This document shows, in pieces, positions 56,644 through 64,000 of a stretch of 64,000 bases of DNA. The notes under the pieces were generated by a model. It was not told the DNA's origin and searched no databases. It saw nothing but the letters and a program-made list of their open reading frames with translations. Made by a program: the position numbers and the translations under genes. Source of the DNA: Marinilabiliaceae bacterium JC017 (GTDB lineage: Bacteria; Bacteroidota; Bacteroidia; Bacteroidales; Marinilabiliaceae); assembly GCA_004296775.1 (NCBI GenBank), contig RHGE01000006.1, forward strand, positions 1 through 64,000, in the 5' to 3' direction. Every line of letters starts with the position of its first letter. The first letter of the stretch is position 1.

Positions 56644-57051
56644 ATGACAAAAGTTAAATCTTTGGATGACCTCAGGAAAATGAGGGACGATCTACAGTCA
56701 AAAGTGAACCTTAGGGAGAAGAGTGATCATCCCGAGAAAATGGTTCAGATAAAAGTATCTATGGCTACCTGTGGTATTGCTTCCGGTGCCAAGGAGACCA
56801 TGAATTTTCTTATTGAAGAATTGGATGCTCAGGCAATAGATACTGTTGTGACTCAAACTGGTTGCATGGGGTATTGCTATGCAGAGCCAACTATTGAGGT
56901 GACTCTGCCTGGTGAAAAGCCTGTTGTATTTGGGCATGTTGACCTAAAAAAAGCAGCTGAAATTGTAGAGAAATATATAAAGAACGGTGAGCTGGTTGAT
57001 GGTATTATCCCAGTGAATTACGAGACCGTTGATGAAAAAAATAACGAATAG
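56644..57051 (+). CDS. Ferredoxin-like NuoE-type accessory subunit of set 2
   Basis: A 135-aa protein with a thioredoxin-like 2Fe-2S fold. Only three cysteines are in cluster positions, Cys43 (ATCGIASGAKE), Cys74 and Cys78 (GCMGYC); the second ligand of the usual set is replaced. The same CGIASGA form occurs in small proteins beside clostridial hydrogenase operons, to my knowledge. It may bind a cluster with a non-Cys ligand or act structurally. It lies 14 bases before hydB. Confidence 0.82.
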   Translation: MTKVKSLDDLRKMRDDLQSKVNLREKSDHPEKMVQIKVSMATCGIASGAKETMNFLIEELDAQAIDTVVTQTGCMGYCYAEPTIEVTLPGEKPVVFGHVDLKKAAEIVEKYIKNGELVDGIIPVNYETVDEKNNE

Positions 57052-57065
57052 TATTTATTTACGTT

Positions 57066-58859
57066 ATGGCCAAATATAATAGTCATATCCTTGTTTGTGG
57101 CGGTACTGGTTGTCGTGCCTCTCAAGGGGAAGAGATTGTAGAAAATCTGACACGTGCTATCGAAGAAAATGGCATTGAAAATGAAGTTCAGGTAGTAAGA
57201 ACCGGGTGTTTTGGTTTTTGTGAAAAAGGACCCGTTGTAAAAATAATTCCTGACAATACTTTTTATGTACATGTAAGCCCTGATGATGCTTCTGAAATTA
57301 TCGCCGAACATTTGGTGAAGGGTCGGAAAGTAAATCGTTTGTTGTTTGTAGATCCTGAGACGCAACAAGCTGTTTCCGAGTCGAAAGATATGGGATTTTA
57401 CAAAAAGCAGTTGCGTATTGCATTGCGGAACTGTGGATTTATTAATCCTGAAAATATTGAAGAGTACATAGCTCGTGATGGTTATGCTGCGTTAGGTAAA
57501 GCTCTTACCTCTATGACTCCTGAAGAGGTGATTAAAGAGATTATGGATTCAGGTCTGCGTGGTCGTGGAGGGGGAGGATTTCCTACCGGTTTGAAATGGG
57601 ATCTCACCCGAAAGGTTGAATCAGATGTGAAGTATGTAGTTTGTAATGCTGATGAGGGAGACCCGGGGGCATTTATGGATCGTTCCATTTTGGAGGGTGA
57701 TCCGCACTCTGTGTTGGAAGCAATGGCCATTAATGGCTACTGTACCGGTGCCAGTAATGGATTAATTTATATACGTGCGGAGTATCCGCTTGCTATTCAA
57801 CGCTTGAAAATTGCAATTGATCAGGCTCGAGAGAGTGGTTTGTTGGGTAAAGATATATTTGGAACCGGCTTTGATTTTGATGTGGAGATGCGCTATGGTG
57901 CCGGTGCTTTTGTGTGTGGGGAGGAAACTTCTTTGATTCACTCTATGGAAGGTTTACGTGGGGAGCCTACAGTGAAGCCGCCATTTCCTTCCGAAAAGGG
58001 ATATAAAGGAAAGCCAACCAATGTGAATAACGTGGAAACTTATGCCAATATTCCAGTAATTCTTTTAAAAGGTTCTGAGTGGTTTAGTAGAATAGGTAGT
58101 GAAAAGAGTAAAGGTACTAAGGTGTTTGCTCTGGCAGGAAAAGTAAATAACGTTGGTTTGATCGAGGTGCCAATGGGAACCACTTTGCGTGAAGTGATTT
58201 TCGATATTGGTGGTGGTATCAAAGATGGAAAAAAATTTAAAGCTGTACAGACCGGTGGGCCTTCGGGTGGTTGTTTGACAGAGAAACACCTGGATATTCC
58301 AATTGACTATGATAATCTTCTTCAGTGTGGTTCTATGATGGGATCAGGAGGAATGATTGTGATGGATGAGGATGACTGTATGGTTTCAATGGCTAAATTT
58401 TATCTTGATTTTACAGTTGAAGAGTCTTGTGGTAAATGTGCTCCTTGTCGCATTGGTAACAAGCGTTTGTATGAGATGCTTGATAAAATTACCAAGGGGA
58501 ATGGTACAGAGGAGGATCTTGCACGGTTGCGGAATCTCTCGAATGTGATTAAGGATACTTCATTGTGTGGATTGGGTCAAACATCTCCAAATCCGGTGCT
58601 TTCTACTATGGAAAATTTTCCTGAAGAGTATCTGGCACACGTTAAGGATGGTAAGTGTCCGGCTGGTCAGTGTCGTTCCTTGATGGAGTATGTAATTGAT
58701 GAAGATAAGTGCGTGGGCTGTACGCTTTGTTCGCGTGTTTGTCCTGTTGATGCTATCTCTGGTGATAAAAAGATGCCTCATGTAATCGACGTGTCAGTTT
58801 GTATTAAGTGTGGTGCCTGTATGGAGAAATGTAAGTTTGGTGCCATTAGTGTGCAGTAA
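57066..58859 (+). CDS. hydB: NuoF-like flavin subunit of hydrogenase set 2 (long HydB)
   Basis: 597-aa flavoprotein subunit in the form known from bifurcating HydABC. Residues 1-95 are an N-terminal 2Fe-2S domain (Cys11, 16, 48, 52), then the NADH/FMN fold (GRGGGGFPTG, CNADEGDPGAFMDRS, EETSLIHSMEGLRGEP), a 4Fe-4S site (ESCGKCAPCRIG) and a C-terminal two-cluster ferredoxin domain (CVGCTLCSRVC and CIKCGACMEKC). These extra clusters are absent from the set 1 HydB. It is expected to couple H2 to NADH and ferredoxin together. Placement between the ferredoxin-like gene and hydA supports the complex. Confidence 0.95.
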   Translation: MAKYNSHILVCGGTGCRASQGEEIVENLTRAIEENGIENEVQVVRTGCFGFCEKGPVVKIIPDNTFYVHVSPDDASEIIAEHLVKGRKVNRLLFVDPETQQAVSESKDMGFYKKQLRIALRNCGFINPENIEEYIARDGYAALGKALTSMTPEEVIKEIMDSGLRGRGGGGFPTGLKWDLTRKVESDVKYVVCNADEGDPGAFMDRSILEGDPHSVLEAMAINGYCTGASNGLIYIRAEYPLAIQRLKIAIDQARESGLLGKDIFGTGFDFDVEMRYGAGAFVCGEETSLIHSMEGLRGEPTVKPPFPSEKGYKGKPTNVNNVETYANIPVILLKGSEWFSRIGSEKSKGTKVFALAGKVNNVGLIEVPMGTTLREVIFDIGGGIKDGKKFKAVQTGGPSGGCLTEKHLDIPIDYDNLLQCGSMMGSGGMIVMDEDDCMVSMAKFYLDFTVEESCGKCAPCRIGNKRLYEMLDKITKGNGTEEDLARLRNLSNVIKDTSLCGLGQTSPNPVLSTMENFPEEYLAHVKDGKCPAGQCRSLMEYVIDEDKCVGCTLCSRVCPVDAISGDKKMPHVIDVSVCIKCGACMEKCKFGAISVQ

Positions 58860-58898
58860 TCGCGGAGTATTTTTTTACTACATCAAATTTTGATCAGA

Positions 58899-60665
58899 AT
58901 GGAAATTGTAAAATTAACCATAGATAATAAACCGGTAGTTGTCGAGAAAGGGACTACTATTCTTGAAGCAGCCAAGACTATCGGAGTAAACATACCTTCT
59001 CTTTGTTATATGAAGCTGGAAGATATGGATTTTGAAAATAAGCCTGGAGGTTGCCGTGTGTGTGTTGTTGAAGTGGAAGGACGTCGGAATCTGGCTCCTG
59101 CATGTAAGTCGGAAGTGACAGAAGGGATGGTTGTTAATACGCACTCAGTACGAGTGGTAAATGCCCGTCGTACTGTTATGGAGCTGATTTTATCAGATCA
59201 CCCGGCCGAGTGTCTAACGTGTGCAAAGTCGGGCAAGTGTGATCTTCAGACGTTGGCTCAGGATCTTGGAATTAGGGAGATTCGTTACGAAGGTGAACAA
59301 TCTCATTATAAAGGTGACGAATCACCAGCCATTATTCGTGAGATGGATAAGTGTATTATGTGCCGCCGTTGCGAAACGGCATGTAATGAAGTTCAAACGG
59401 TAGGTGTGTTGTCGGGTATTAATCGAGGTTTTGAGTCAGTGGTTGCAACGGCTTTTGAAATGGATCTTGATCACTCTGCGTGTACTTATTGCGGACAGTG
59501 TGTGGCCGTGTGTCCTACCGGAGCGTTGACTGAGCGTGATAGTACCAACAAGGTGTTGGATGCACTTATGGATCCCTCTAAGACGGTAGTGGTGCAAACG
59601 GCTCCTGCTGTACGTGCAGCGTTGGGTGAAGAGTTTGGTATGGAACCAGGGACATTGGTTACCGGAAAAATGGCATCTTCCCTTCGGAAATTAGGTTTCG
59701 ATTATGTGTTTGATACTGATTTTGCTGCCGATCTTACTATTATGGAGGAAGGAACGGAGTTGCTGGGGCGCTTGAATAAGTTCCTGAAAGGTGATAAGGA
59801 CGTGAAATTGCCAATTCTTACTTCTTGTTGTCCTGCTTGGGTGAATTTCTTTGAGCATAATTTCCCTGAAATGAAAGAGATTCCTTCTACGGCTAAATCA
59901 CCCCAGCAGATGTTTGGTGCTATTGCTAAAACTTATTTTGCCGATCAGCTTAAGAAGAAACGTGAAGATTTGGTTGTGGTATCTGTTATGCCTTGTTTGG
60001 CTAAGAAATACGAGGTGTCTCGTGATGAGTTTAAAGTGAATGGTGATCCGGATGTGAATATTTCAATCTCTACTCGTGAATTGGGGCAAATGATTCGTAA
60101 TGCCAATATTGATTTTGCGGCATTAACAGATGAGGATTTTGATCGGCCATTGGGTGAGTCTACTGGTGCATCGGTTATCTTCGGAACAACCGGTGGTGTA
60201 ATCGAAGCAGCTGTGCGTACTGCTTATGAAATTCAAACCGGGCAAGAGCTTGAGAAGGTAGATTTTCACGAATTACGCGGTATGGAAGGTATTCGTGAGG
60301 CTACAATTGATTTCGCCGGGTTGCCAATCAGGATTGGTATCGCCCATGGGTTAGGTAATGCTCGTAAATTACTTGAAGACATCAAGGCTGGTAAGTCAGA
60401 ATTTCATGCCATTGAAATCATGGCTTGTCCGGGAGGATGTATTGGTGGCGGTGGTCAGCCGTATCATCATGGTAATGTTGAGATTCTTAAGAAGCGCCAA
60501 CAGGCAATTTATGCCGAAGATGCAGGAAAAACGCTTCGTAAGTCACACGATAATCCGTATATCAAGAAATTGTATGAAGAGTTTCTGGGAGAACCATGTG
60601 GTCATAAGTCTCATGATTTATTGCATACGTACTATTTTGATAAGAAAAAGAAGATTGAAATCTAA
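58899..60665 (+). CDS. hydA: [FeFe]-hydrogenase catalytic subunit, set 2 (HydA)
   Basis: 588-aa catalytic subunit. Domains run 2Fe-2S (Cys36, 52, 55, 69), His-Cys cluster (HPAECLTCAKSGKC), two 4Fe-4S clusters (residues about 152-205), H-cluster domain and a small-subunit-like end (LLHTYYFDKK). The motifs TSCCPAW (308-314), MPCLAKK and MACPGGCIGGGGQP are canonical, unlike the first copy. It starts at the ATG at 58899, since the upstream TTG codon adds only three residues. It is the likely H2-producing or H2-consuming partner of the long HydB. Confidence 0.95.
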   Translation: MEIVKLTIDNKPVVVEKGTTILEAAKTIGVNIPSLCYMKLEDMDFENKPGGCRVCVVEVEGRRNLAPACKSEVTEGMVVNTHSVRVVNARRTVMELILSDHPAECLTCAKSGKCDLQTLAQDLGIREIRYEGEQSHYKGDESPAIIREMDKCIMCRRCETACNEVQTVGVLSGINRGFESVVATAFEMDLDHSACTYCGQCVAVCPTGALTERDSTNKVLDALMDPSKTVVVQTAPAVRAALGEEFGMEPGTLVTGKMASSLRKLGFDYVFDTDFAADLTIMEEGTELLGRLNKFLKGDKDVKLPILTSCCPAWVNFFEHNFPEMKEIPSTAKSPQQMFGAIAKTYFADQLKKKREDLVVVSVMPCLAKKYEVSRDEFKVNGDPDVNISISTRELGQMIRNANIDFAALTDEDFDRPLGESTGASVIFGTTGGVIEAAVRTAYEIQTGQELEKVDFHELRGMEGIREATIDFAGLPIRIGIAHGLGNARKLLEDIKAGKSEFHAIEIMACPGGCIGGGGQPYHHGNVEILKKRQQAIYAEDAGKTLRKSHDNPYIKKLYEEFLGEPCGHKSHDLLHTYYFDKKKKIEI

Positions 60666-60693
60666 TCCCGTATTGATTTAAAGAGATTCTGAA

Positions 60694-61170
60694 ATGGCAA
60701 ATATAAAATTACCCGCAAATAAAGTTCAGGAACTGAAAGATGTGTGTGAAAAATTCAACCATGATAAAGGTGAATTGATTAACGTACTTCATGCGGCTCA
60801 GGGAATTTTTGGATACCTGCCTGCTGAGGTGCAGGAGTTGGTAGCTGATCAACTGAATGTATCCATCGCTCATGTATATGGTGTAGTATCGTTCTACTCC
60901 TTCTTCACAATGATACCTAAGGGAGAACATCCAATCTCTATTTGTATGGGTACAGCTTGTTATGTGCGTGGAGCAGAAAAAGTGCTTGATGAGTTCAAGC
61001 GGCTGTTGAATGTAAAAGTAGGTGAAACAACACCTGATGGTATGTTTTCGGTAAGTTGCTTGCGTTGTGTTGGTGCCTGTGGATTAGCACCGGTGGTCAC
61101 AGTAGGTGAAAAAGTTTACGGCCGTGTTTCGCCAGAAGATGTGAAAGGTATATTGGCTGAGTATAAGTAG
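60694..61170 (+). CDS. hydC: NuoE-like 2Fe-2S subunit of hydrogenase set 2 (HydC)
   Basis: 158-aa small electron-transfer subunit with ligands Cys84, Cys89, Cys125 and Cys129 in the normal NuoE pattern, and a helical N terminus including the INVLHAAQGIFGYLP stretch. In contrast to set 1, this subunit gene comes last in the operon. It ends with a strong terminator. Residues differ enough from the set 1 HydC that each is probably specific to its own HydB. Confidence 0.94.
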   Translation: MANIKLPANKVQELKDVCEKFNHDKGELINVLHAAQGIFGYLPAEVQELVADQLNVSIAHVYGVVSFYSFFTMIPKGEHPISICMGTACYVRGAEKVLDEFKRLLNVKVGETTPDGMFSVSCLRCVGACGLAPVVTVGEKVYGRVSPEDVKGILAEYK

Positions 61171-61198
61171 AGTTTTTTTTCATATTCATATTTGAAAA

Positions 61199-61228
61199 GG
61201 TTGCTTCTTTCGGGGAGCAATCTTTTTT
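61199..61228 (+). terminator. Terminator of the set 2 hydrogenase operon
   Basis: Nine-pair stem (GGTTGCTTC with GGAGCAATC, two G-U pairs) followed by six T. Confidence 0.85.
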
Positions 61229-61738
61229 CTTTTGTACACATACTCTCTCTCTTGGTTTTGGAGTAATGATAATTGTTGGTGCTTTGTGGTTTGTTAATTC
61301 GGGAGTTTCAATTGTGTTTTAGAATGATGGAGTATTGATGATGGGTACATAGGTTGTAAAATATTGTGAAAAATTCTTAATGGGAATAGATGAGAGAGTT
61401 ATGACTCAATCTCAGATTTATTAGTTGTAAAATTACTCATCTATTAACCTAATGGATTGATGCTAAATCTATTTCAAAATTATCTTGGTATGATGCCGAT
61501 AGATGATTAAAGACCAATTAAAGGCATAGCGCATTAAGTGGTCATTTTAATCACTAATCGGTATGGAATATTTGGTTTAGGAGTTGTTGGTAAGTTGTAC
61601 ATTTGTAAATATTCCATGGTTCCATTCTCAGGTGAATAATTATAGTTTTAGGGGTGAATAAGAAAAGCTGATTGTATAGTGGAATAGGTTTGGGTATGTA
61701 ACTGTGTTAATCGTTGTGTTGTCTCAAAAAATATTTAA
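61229..61738. other. AT-rich gap of about 500 bases
   Basis: No supported gene, RNA or repeat. The stretch is very AT-rich with many stop codons in every frame. Confidence 0.5.
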
Positions 61739-62095
61739 TCAAATCATCATCTTTTTTGTATAAATACCATTAAAAGAATCAAGTAATAGTGATATACTAT
61801 CTTCTCTTTCTTCCAGGTTTTCGACAACCTTAAATAGTATTTCTTCGTTCAATACATCTTCTTCATTTACATATATAAATTCTGAATATTTAGAATAAAG
61901 TTGAAATAAAATATTGTGTTTGGCTTTGTTGTTATTTATAAATATTTCTTCAATATTATTGATGTTATTTTGAACTTTTAAATAGATGTTATCAAGTCTT
62001 TTATTTAGTTGTTCTTTTGATTTATTTTTTATGCTTCCGTTATTCTTGATTCTGTATTTAGTTTCTTCAAATTTGTCATTAAGAATATCCATCAT
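61739..62095 (-). CDS. Uncharacterised AT-rich gene product (118 aa)
   Basis: I do not recognise this protein. It is helical and rich in Asn, Lys, Ile and Glu (for example NNINNIEEIFINNNKAKHN), with no signal peptide, membrane segment or cysteines. An excellent AAAGGAG ribosome-binding sequence stands a few bases before two consecutive ATG codons, which supports a real gene. Its AT content is higher than that of its neighbours, a sign of possible transfer. It is divergent from the gene at 62472 across 376 bases. Confidence 0.6.
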   Translation of the reverse strand: MMDILNDKFEETKYRIKNNGSIKNKSKEQLNKRLDNIYLKVQNNINNIEEIFINNNKAKHNILFQLYSKYSEFIYVNEEDVLNEEILFKVVENLEEREDSISLLLDSFNGIYTKKMMI

Positions 62096-62426
62096 TCACT
62101 ATCTCCTTTTATGCTGTTTTGTCTGTGCAAAAATAGTTTAAAATCTTAAATATTCATAGCAATCGGAGTGATAAATTATTTATTTTTTGCCCAAAAATTC
62201 TGTTAATTTAATTGATAGAAATTCATTTAATTAATTTTGCTAATTGCGCAATGTGGGTAGTTGAAAAAGATGTTAAAAATTGATTAAAACTATGATTGAA
62301 AGATTTATTAAAAAGGAGATTAAAATTTCTAAAAAGAGATATATAAAATGGAATAAAAAATGATTAATAAATGTGTTGAAATGTAGTTGTGTAGTGGCTT
62401 AAGCGTTATTTTAAGGATGTATTAAA
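62096..62426. other. AT-rich divergent spacer
   Basis: No gene seen. It separates two unknown genes; the promoter of the right-hand one is at its end. Confidence 0.4.
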
Positions 62427-62458
62427 TTTGTTATTTAAACTTTAATCTTTTAGTTTTG
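62427..62458 (+). promoter_or_regulatory. Predicted promoter of the 150-aa unknown gene
   Basis: TTTG, exactly 20 bases, then TAGTTTTG: a full match to the Bacteroidota consensus. The start codon is only 13 bases further, so the transcript would have a very short leader. Confidence 0.65.
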
Positions 62459-62471
62459 CATTTAGAATTAA

Positions 62472-62924
62472 ATGTTCATTAAAATTATCCGGAACTTGAA
62501 GAATTTATTAGAAGAAATTAAAGAGGTCGTTGATAGTATTAGTATTACCCAATCGAATCAACCCTATTTTTTTAATAAAACAACCAATGATGTGATAACA
62601 ATAGAAGCTGCAGCTGGGAGAGATTTAAAAGGATATGTCGTGGTACAACCAGAAGAGGTTGATGAAGCAGTGTTAATTGTAGAAAAGGCAATTGGCAGAA
62701 AATTAAAGAAGGAAGAAAAAATAGTTGGGAAAGGTGGTAAACGTTTATTCATTGAAAATATTGATCCCGGTTTATTTTTAGCATTGTATAAATTAACTAT
62801 TGCCGCTTCCCGAAGGGTACAACCGCTAGCGGCCAATAAAATATATAGGGAAACCGGGATGATGCTAACGGAATATGTTGAGAAGGAAAGGAAATTGCGA
62901 AAGAAAAAAGAAGAAACGGATTAA
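62472..62924 (+). CDS. Uncharacterised protein (150 aa)
   Basis: Not recognised. The N-terminal third is hydrophobic-helical without a clear signal peptide, the middle has alternating strands (GYVVVQPEEVDEAVLIVEK), and the end is strongly basic (KERKLRKKKEE). A perfect promoter and a terminator bracket it, so it is probably expressed alone. It lies inside the hydrogenase locus, between set 2 and hydG, but nothing in it points to metal or redox chemistry. Confidence 0.6.
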   Translation: MFIKIIRNLKNLLEEIKEVVDSISITQSNQPYFFNKTTNDVITIEAAAGRDLKGYVVVQPEEVDEAVLIVEKAIGRKLKKEEKIVGKGGKRLFIENIDPGLFLALYKLTIAASRRVQPLAANKIYRETGMMLTEYVEKERKLRKKKEETD

Positions 62925-62998
62925 GGGTGACATCGGTTATTGTTTTTATTCAATCAAATCATGACCTGAAATCGGGTGAACAAATACTGCAATAAGTG

Positions 62999-63027
62999 GC
63001 CGGATGATTTAATTTCCGGCTTTGTTT
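62999..63027 (+). terminator. Probable terminator after the 150-aa gene
   Basis: Stem GCCGGA/TCCGGC with a 10-base loop followed by a T-rich stretch. Confidence 0.6.
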
Positions 63028-63602
63028 ATGTGAATAGAAGGATTTGGTTTTATCTGCTTTAATCAATCCTGATGCAGGAAAGATAGATTCGGATTGTCGG
63101 GATCTAATGATTTTGCATAGCAAGGAAGAGTTGAAAGTAAAAAAGAATGCAGCTATGATGAAGGTTGTGTTTTTTCAGACGATTACTATCGTTTGGGAGG
63201 GGATTGACAGTGATGAGTGGATGCAAATCTGAAGAAGAGGAAATATTCCATTCAGTATGAAGTATGAGCCAACATGACAAAGTACCTGATAAAAAAGGTG
63301 AAATGTATTGAGATAAAAATGTCATTGGCATGACGAATGGTCAAAATGACGAATCTCTTTCTTGTGAATAAAGCATCATCGTCAATAGAAATAAAAATTA
63401 AGGAAAACGGCTTTTGAAGGTTTGGAGGTCTTTTCCTTTAAGATTGTAAGTAGATAGATGTAAATCAACGGTGACTGTTTACTCTTTCCTTTAAAAGATG
63501 TTGGTTTTGATAGGGTCTTAAATTAATGTTATTTAACTGACAATTCTCGTTTTCTTTTTGGACGGGATTAACGAACTTTATCCGTAATTAATAAGGTAAT
63601 TT
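63028..63602. promoter_or_regulatory. Regulatory gap upstream of hydG
   Basis: No supported gene (a 62-codon frame at 63044 has poor composition). At 63312-63354 it holds GATAAAAAT, the inverted repeat GTCAT-N4-ATGAC, and two copies of ATGACGAAT, the nine-base word also found in the site upstream of hydC1. Confidence 0.5.
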
Positions 63603-63635
63603 ATTGCCGAAATCGGCGAAATAATTCTAATTTTG
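63603..63635 (+). promoter_or_regulatory. Predicted hydG promoter with an inverted repeat in the spacer
   Basis: ATTG, 21 bases, then TAATTTTG. The spacer holds GCCGA-AA-TCGGC (63606-63617), which a repressor could use to block RNA polymerase. Transcription would begin about 65 bases before hydG. Confidence 0.5.
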
Positions 63636-63706
63636 AGCCATAATAATGACCCACTAGGAGGGATTGAATCGACGAAGAGGGGATAGAATCTATAAAACAC
63701 AGGAGT

Positions 63707-64000
63707 ATGTCCATCATTTATAATCCACAGCAGTACAAAATATCAGATCGGCCCATGGAAAATTTCATCGACTCCGATGAGCTATGGTCGATACTGGAGG
63801 AGGCTAAAAATCCAACCAAAGAAAGGGTACGTGAAGTTATCACCCGCGCCCTGAATAAGAATCGGTTGAGTCTTCAGGAAACAGCAATACTTATTAATGC
63901 TGATGATCCTGAGTTGGTGGCCGAAATAAAGCAGGCAGCCAAAGATTTGAAAGAACGTGTTTACGGGAAGCGTATTGTGTTGTTTGCACCGCTATATATT
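63707..64000 (+). CDS. hydG: [FeFe]-hydrogenase maturase HydG (5' part, cut by window end)
   Basis: The first 98 codons of the radical SAM enzyme that cleaves tyrosine to give CO and cyanide ligands for the H-cluster. MSIIYNPQQYKISD, the helical RVREVITRALNKNRLSLQE, ETAILINADDPEL and the basic VYGKRIVLFAPLYI segment match the start of HydG; the CX3CX2C radical SAM motif would follow just beyond the edge. An AGGAG ribosome-binding sequence directly precedes the ATG. hydE and hydF may lie outside the window. Confidence 0.88.
   Translation, partial: MSIIYNPQQYKISDRPMENFIDSDELWSILEEAKNPTKERVREVITRALNKNRLSLQETAILINADDPELVAEIKQAAKDLKERVYGKRIVLFAPLYI

Noticed and set aside
63044-63232. 62-codon frame before hydG
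   Set aside because: Lies in the regulatory region, no start signal, no recognisable pattern.

Overview
The window comes from a Bacteroidota chromosome, most like an anaerobic, fermentative member of the Marinilabiliales/Bacteroidales side. The evidence is a type IX secretion gene (porT) beside ubiE, a TamA-like lipoprotein (tamL), a DUF3467 gene after rpoC, the gene order rpsU - tyrosine recombinase - HPF - tRNAs - tuf - tRNA-Trp - secE - nusG - rplKAJL - rpoBC, and promoter-like TTTG-N19-21-TAnnTTTG sequences with few Shine-Dalgarno motifs. Species cannot be named from the sequence alone.

Layout. 0.1-11.8 kb: housekeeping genes (YdfG-like SDR, purL, a TlpA-like thioredoxin, ubiE, porT, an FAD dehydrogenase, a TrmH-type methyltransferase, tamL, class II aldolase). 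11.8-19 kb: a gene-poor, repeat-rich stretch with two DUF1254/DUF1214 genes (one frameshifted), a 388-bp tandem repeat, short tandem repeats and large palindromes. 19-22.4 kb: an NSS-family sodium symporter, a helix-hairpin-helix protein and an empty 0.8-kb gap. 22.4-37.5 kb: the translation/transcription block, including tRNA-Tyr, tRNA-Gly, a decayed tRNA-like sequence where tRNA-Thr would be expected, and tRNA-Trp. 37.6-43.9 kb: an unknown helical protein, a 21-bp minisatellite, a peptidoglycan-recycling pair (NamZ-like DUF1343; GH3 NagZ fused to a beta-lactamase-like domain) and an AlbA_2 protein.

44.2-64 kb is a large [FeFe]-hydrogenase locus. Set 1 (hydC-hydB-hydA, 44.2-47.7 kb) has a short HydB without the extra iron-sulfur domains. 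Set 2 (small ferredoxin-like protein, hydB, hydA, hydC, 56.6-61.2 kb) has the long HydB known from electron-bifurcating enzymes. Between them lies a regulatory block: a small 2Fe-2S protein, a PAS-containing sensory (group C type) hydrogenase, a PP2C/SpoIIE phosphatase, two DRTGG proteins, two GHKL ATPase proteins, a second hydrogenase-like Fe-S protein and a PHP-domain protein. The start of hydG, the H-cluster maturase, runs off the right edge. A plausible reading is that H2 or redox state is sensed by the hydrogenase-like proteins, passed through phosphatase/kinase-type partner switching, and used to balance the two NAD-linked hydrogenases. This block is the best candidate for an incompletely described system. 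A shared motif upstream of hydC1, the DRTGG/ATPase operon and hydG suggests common control.
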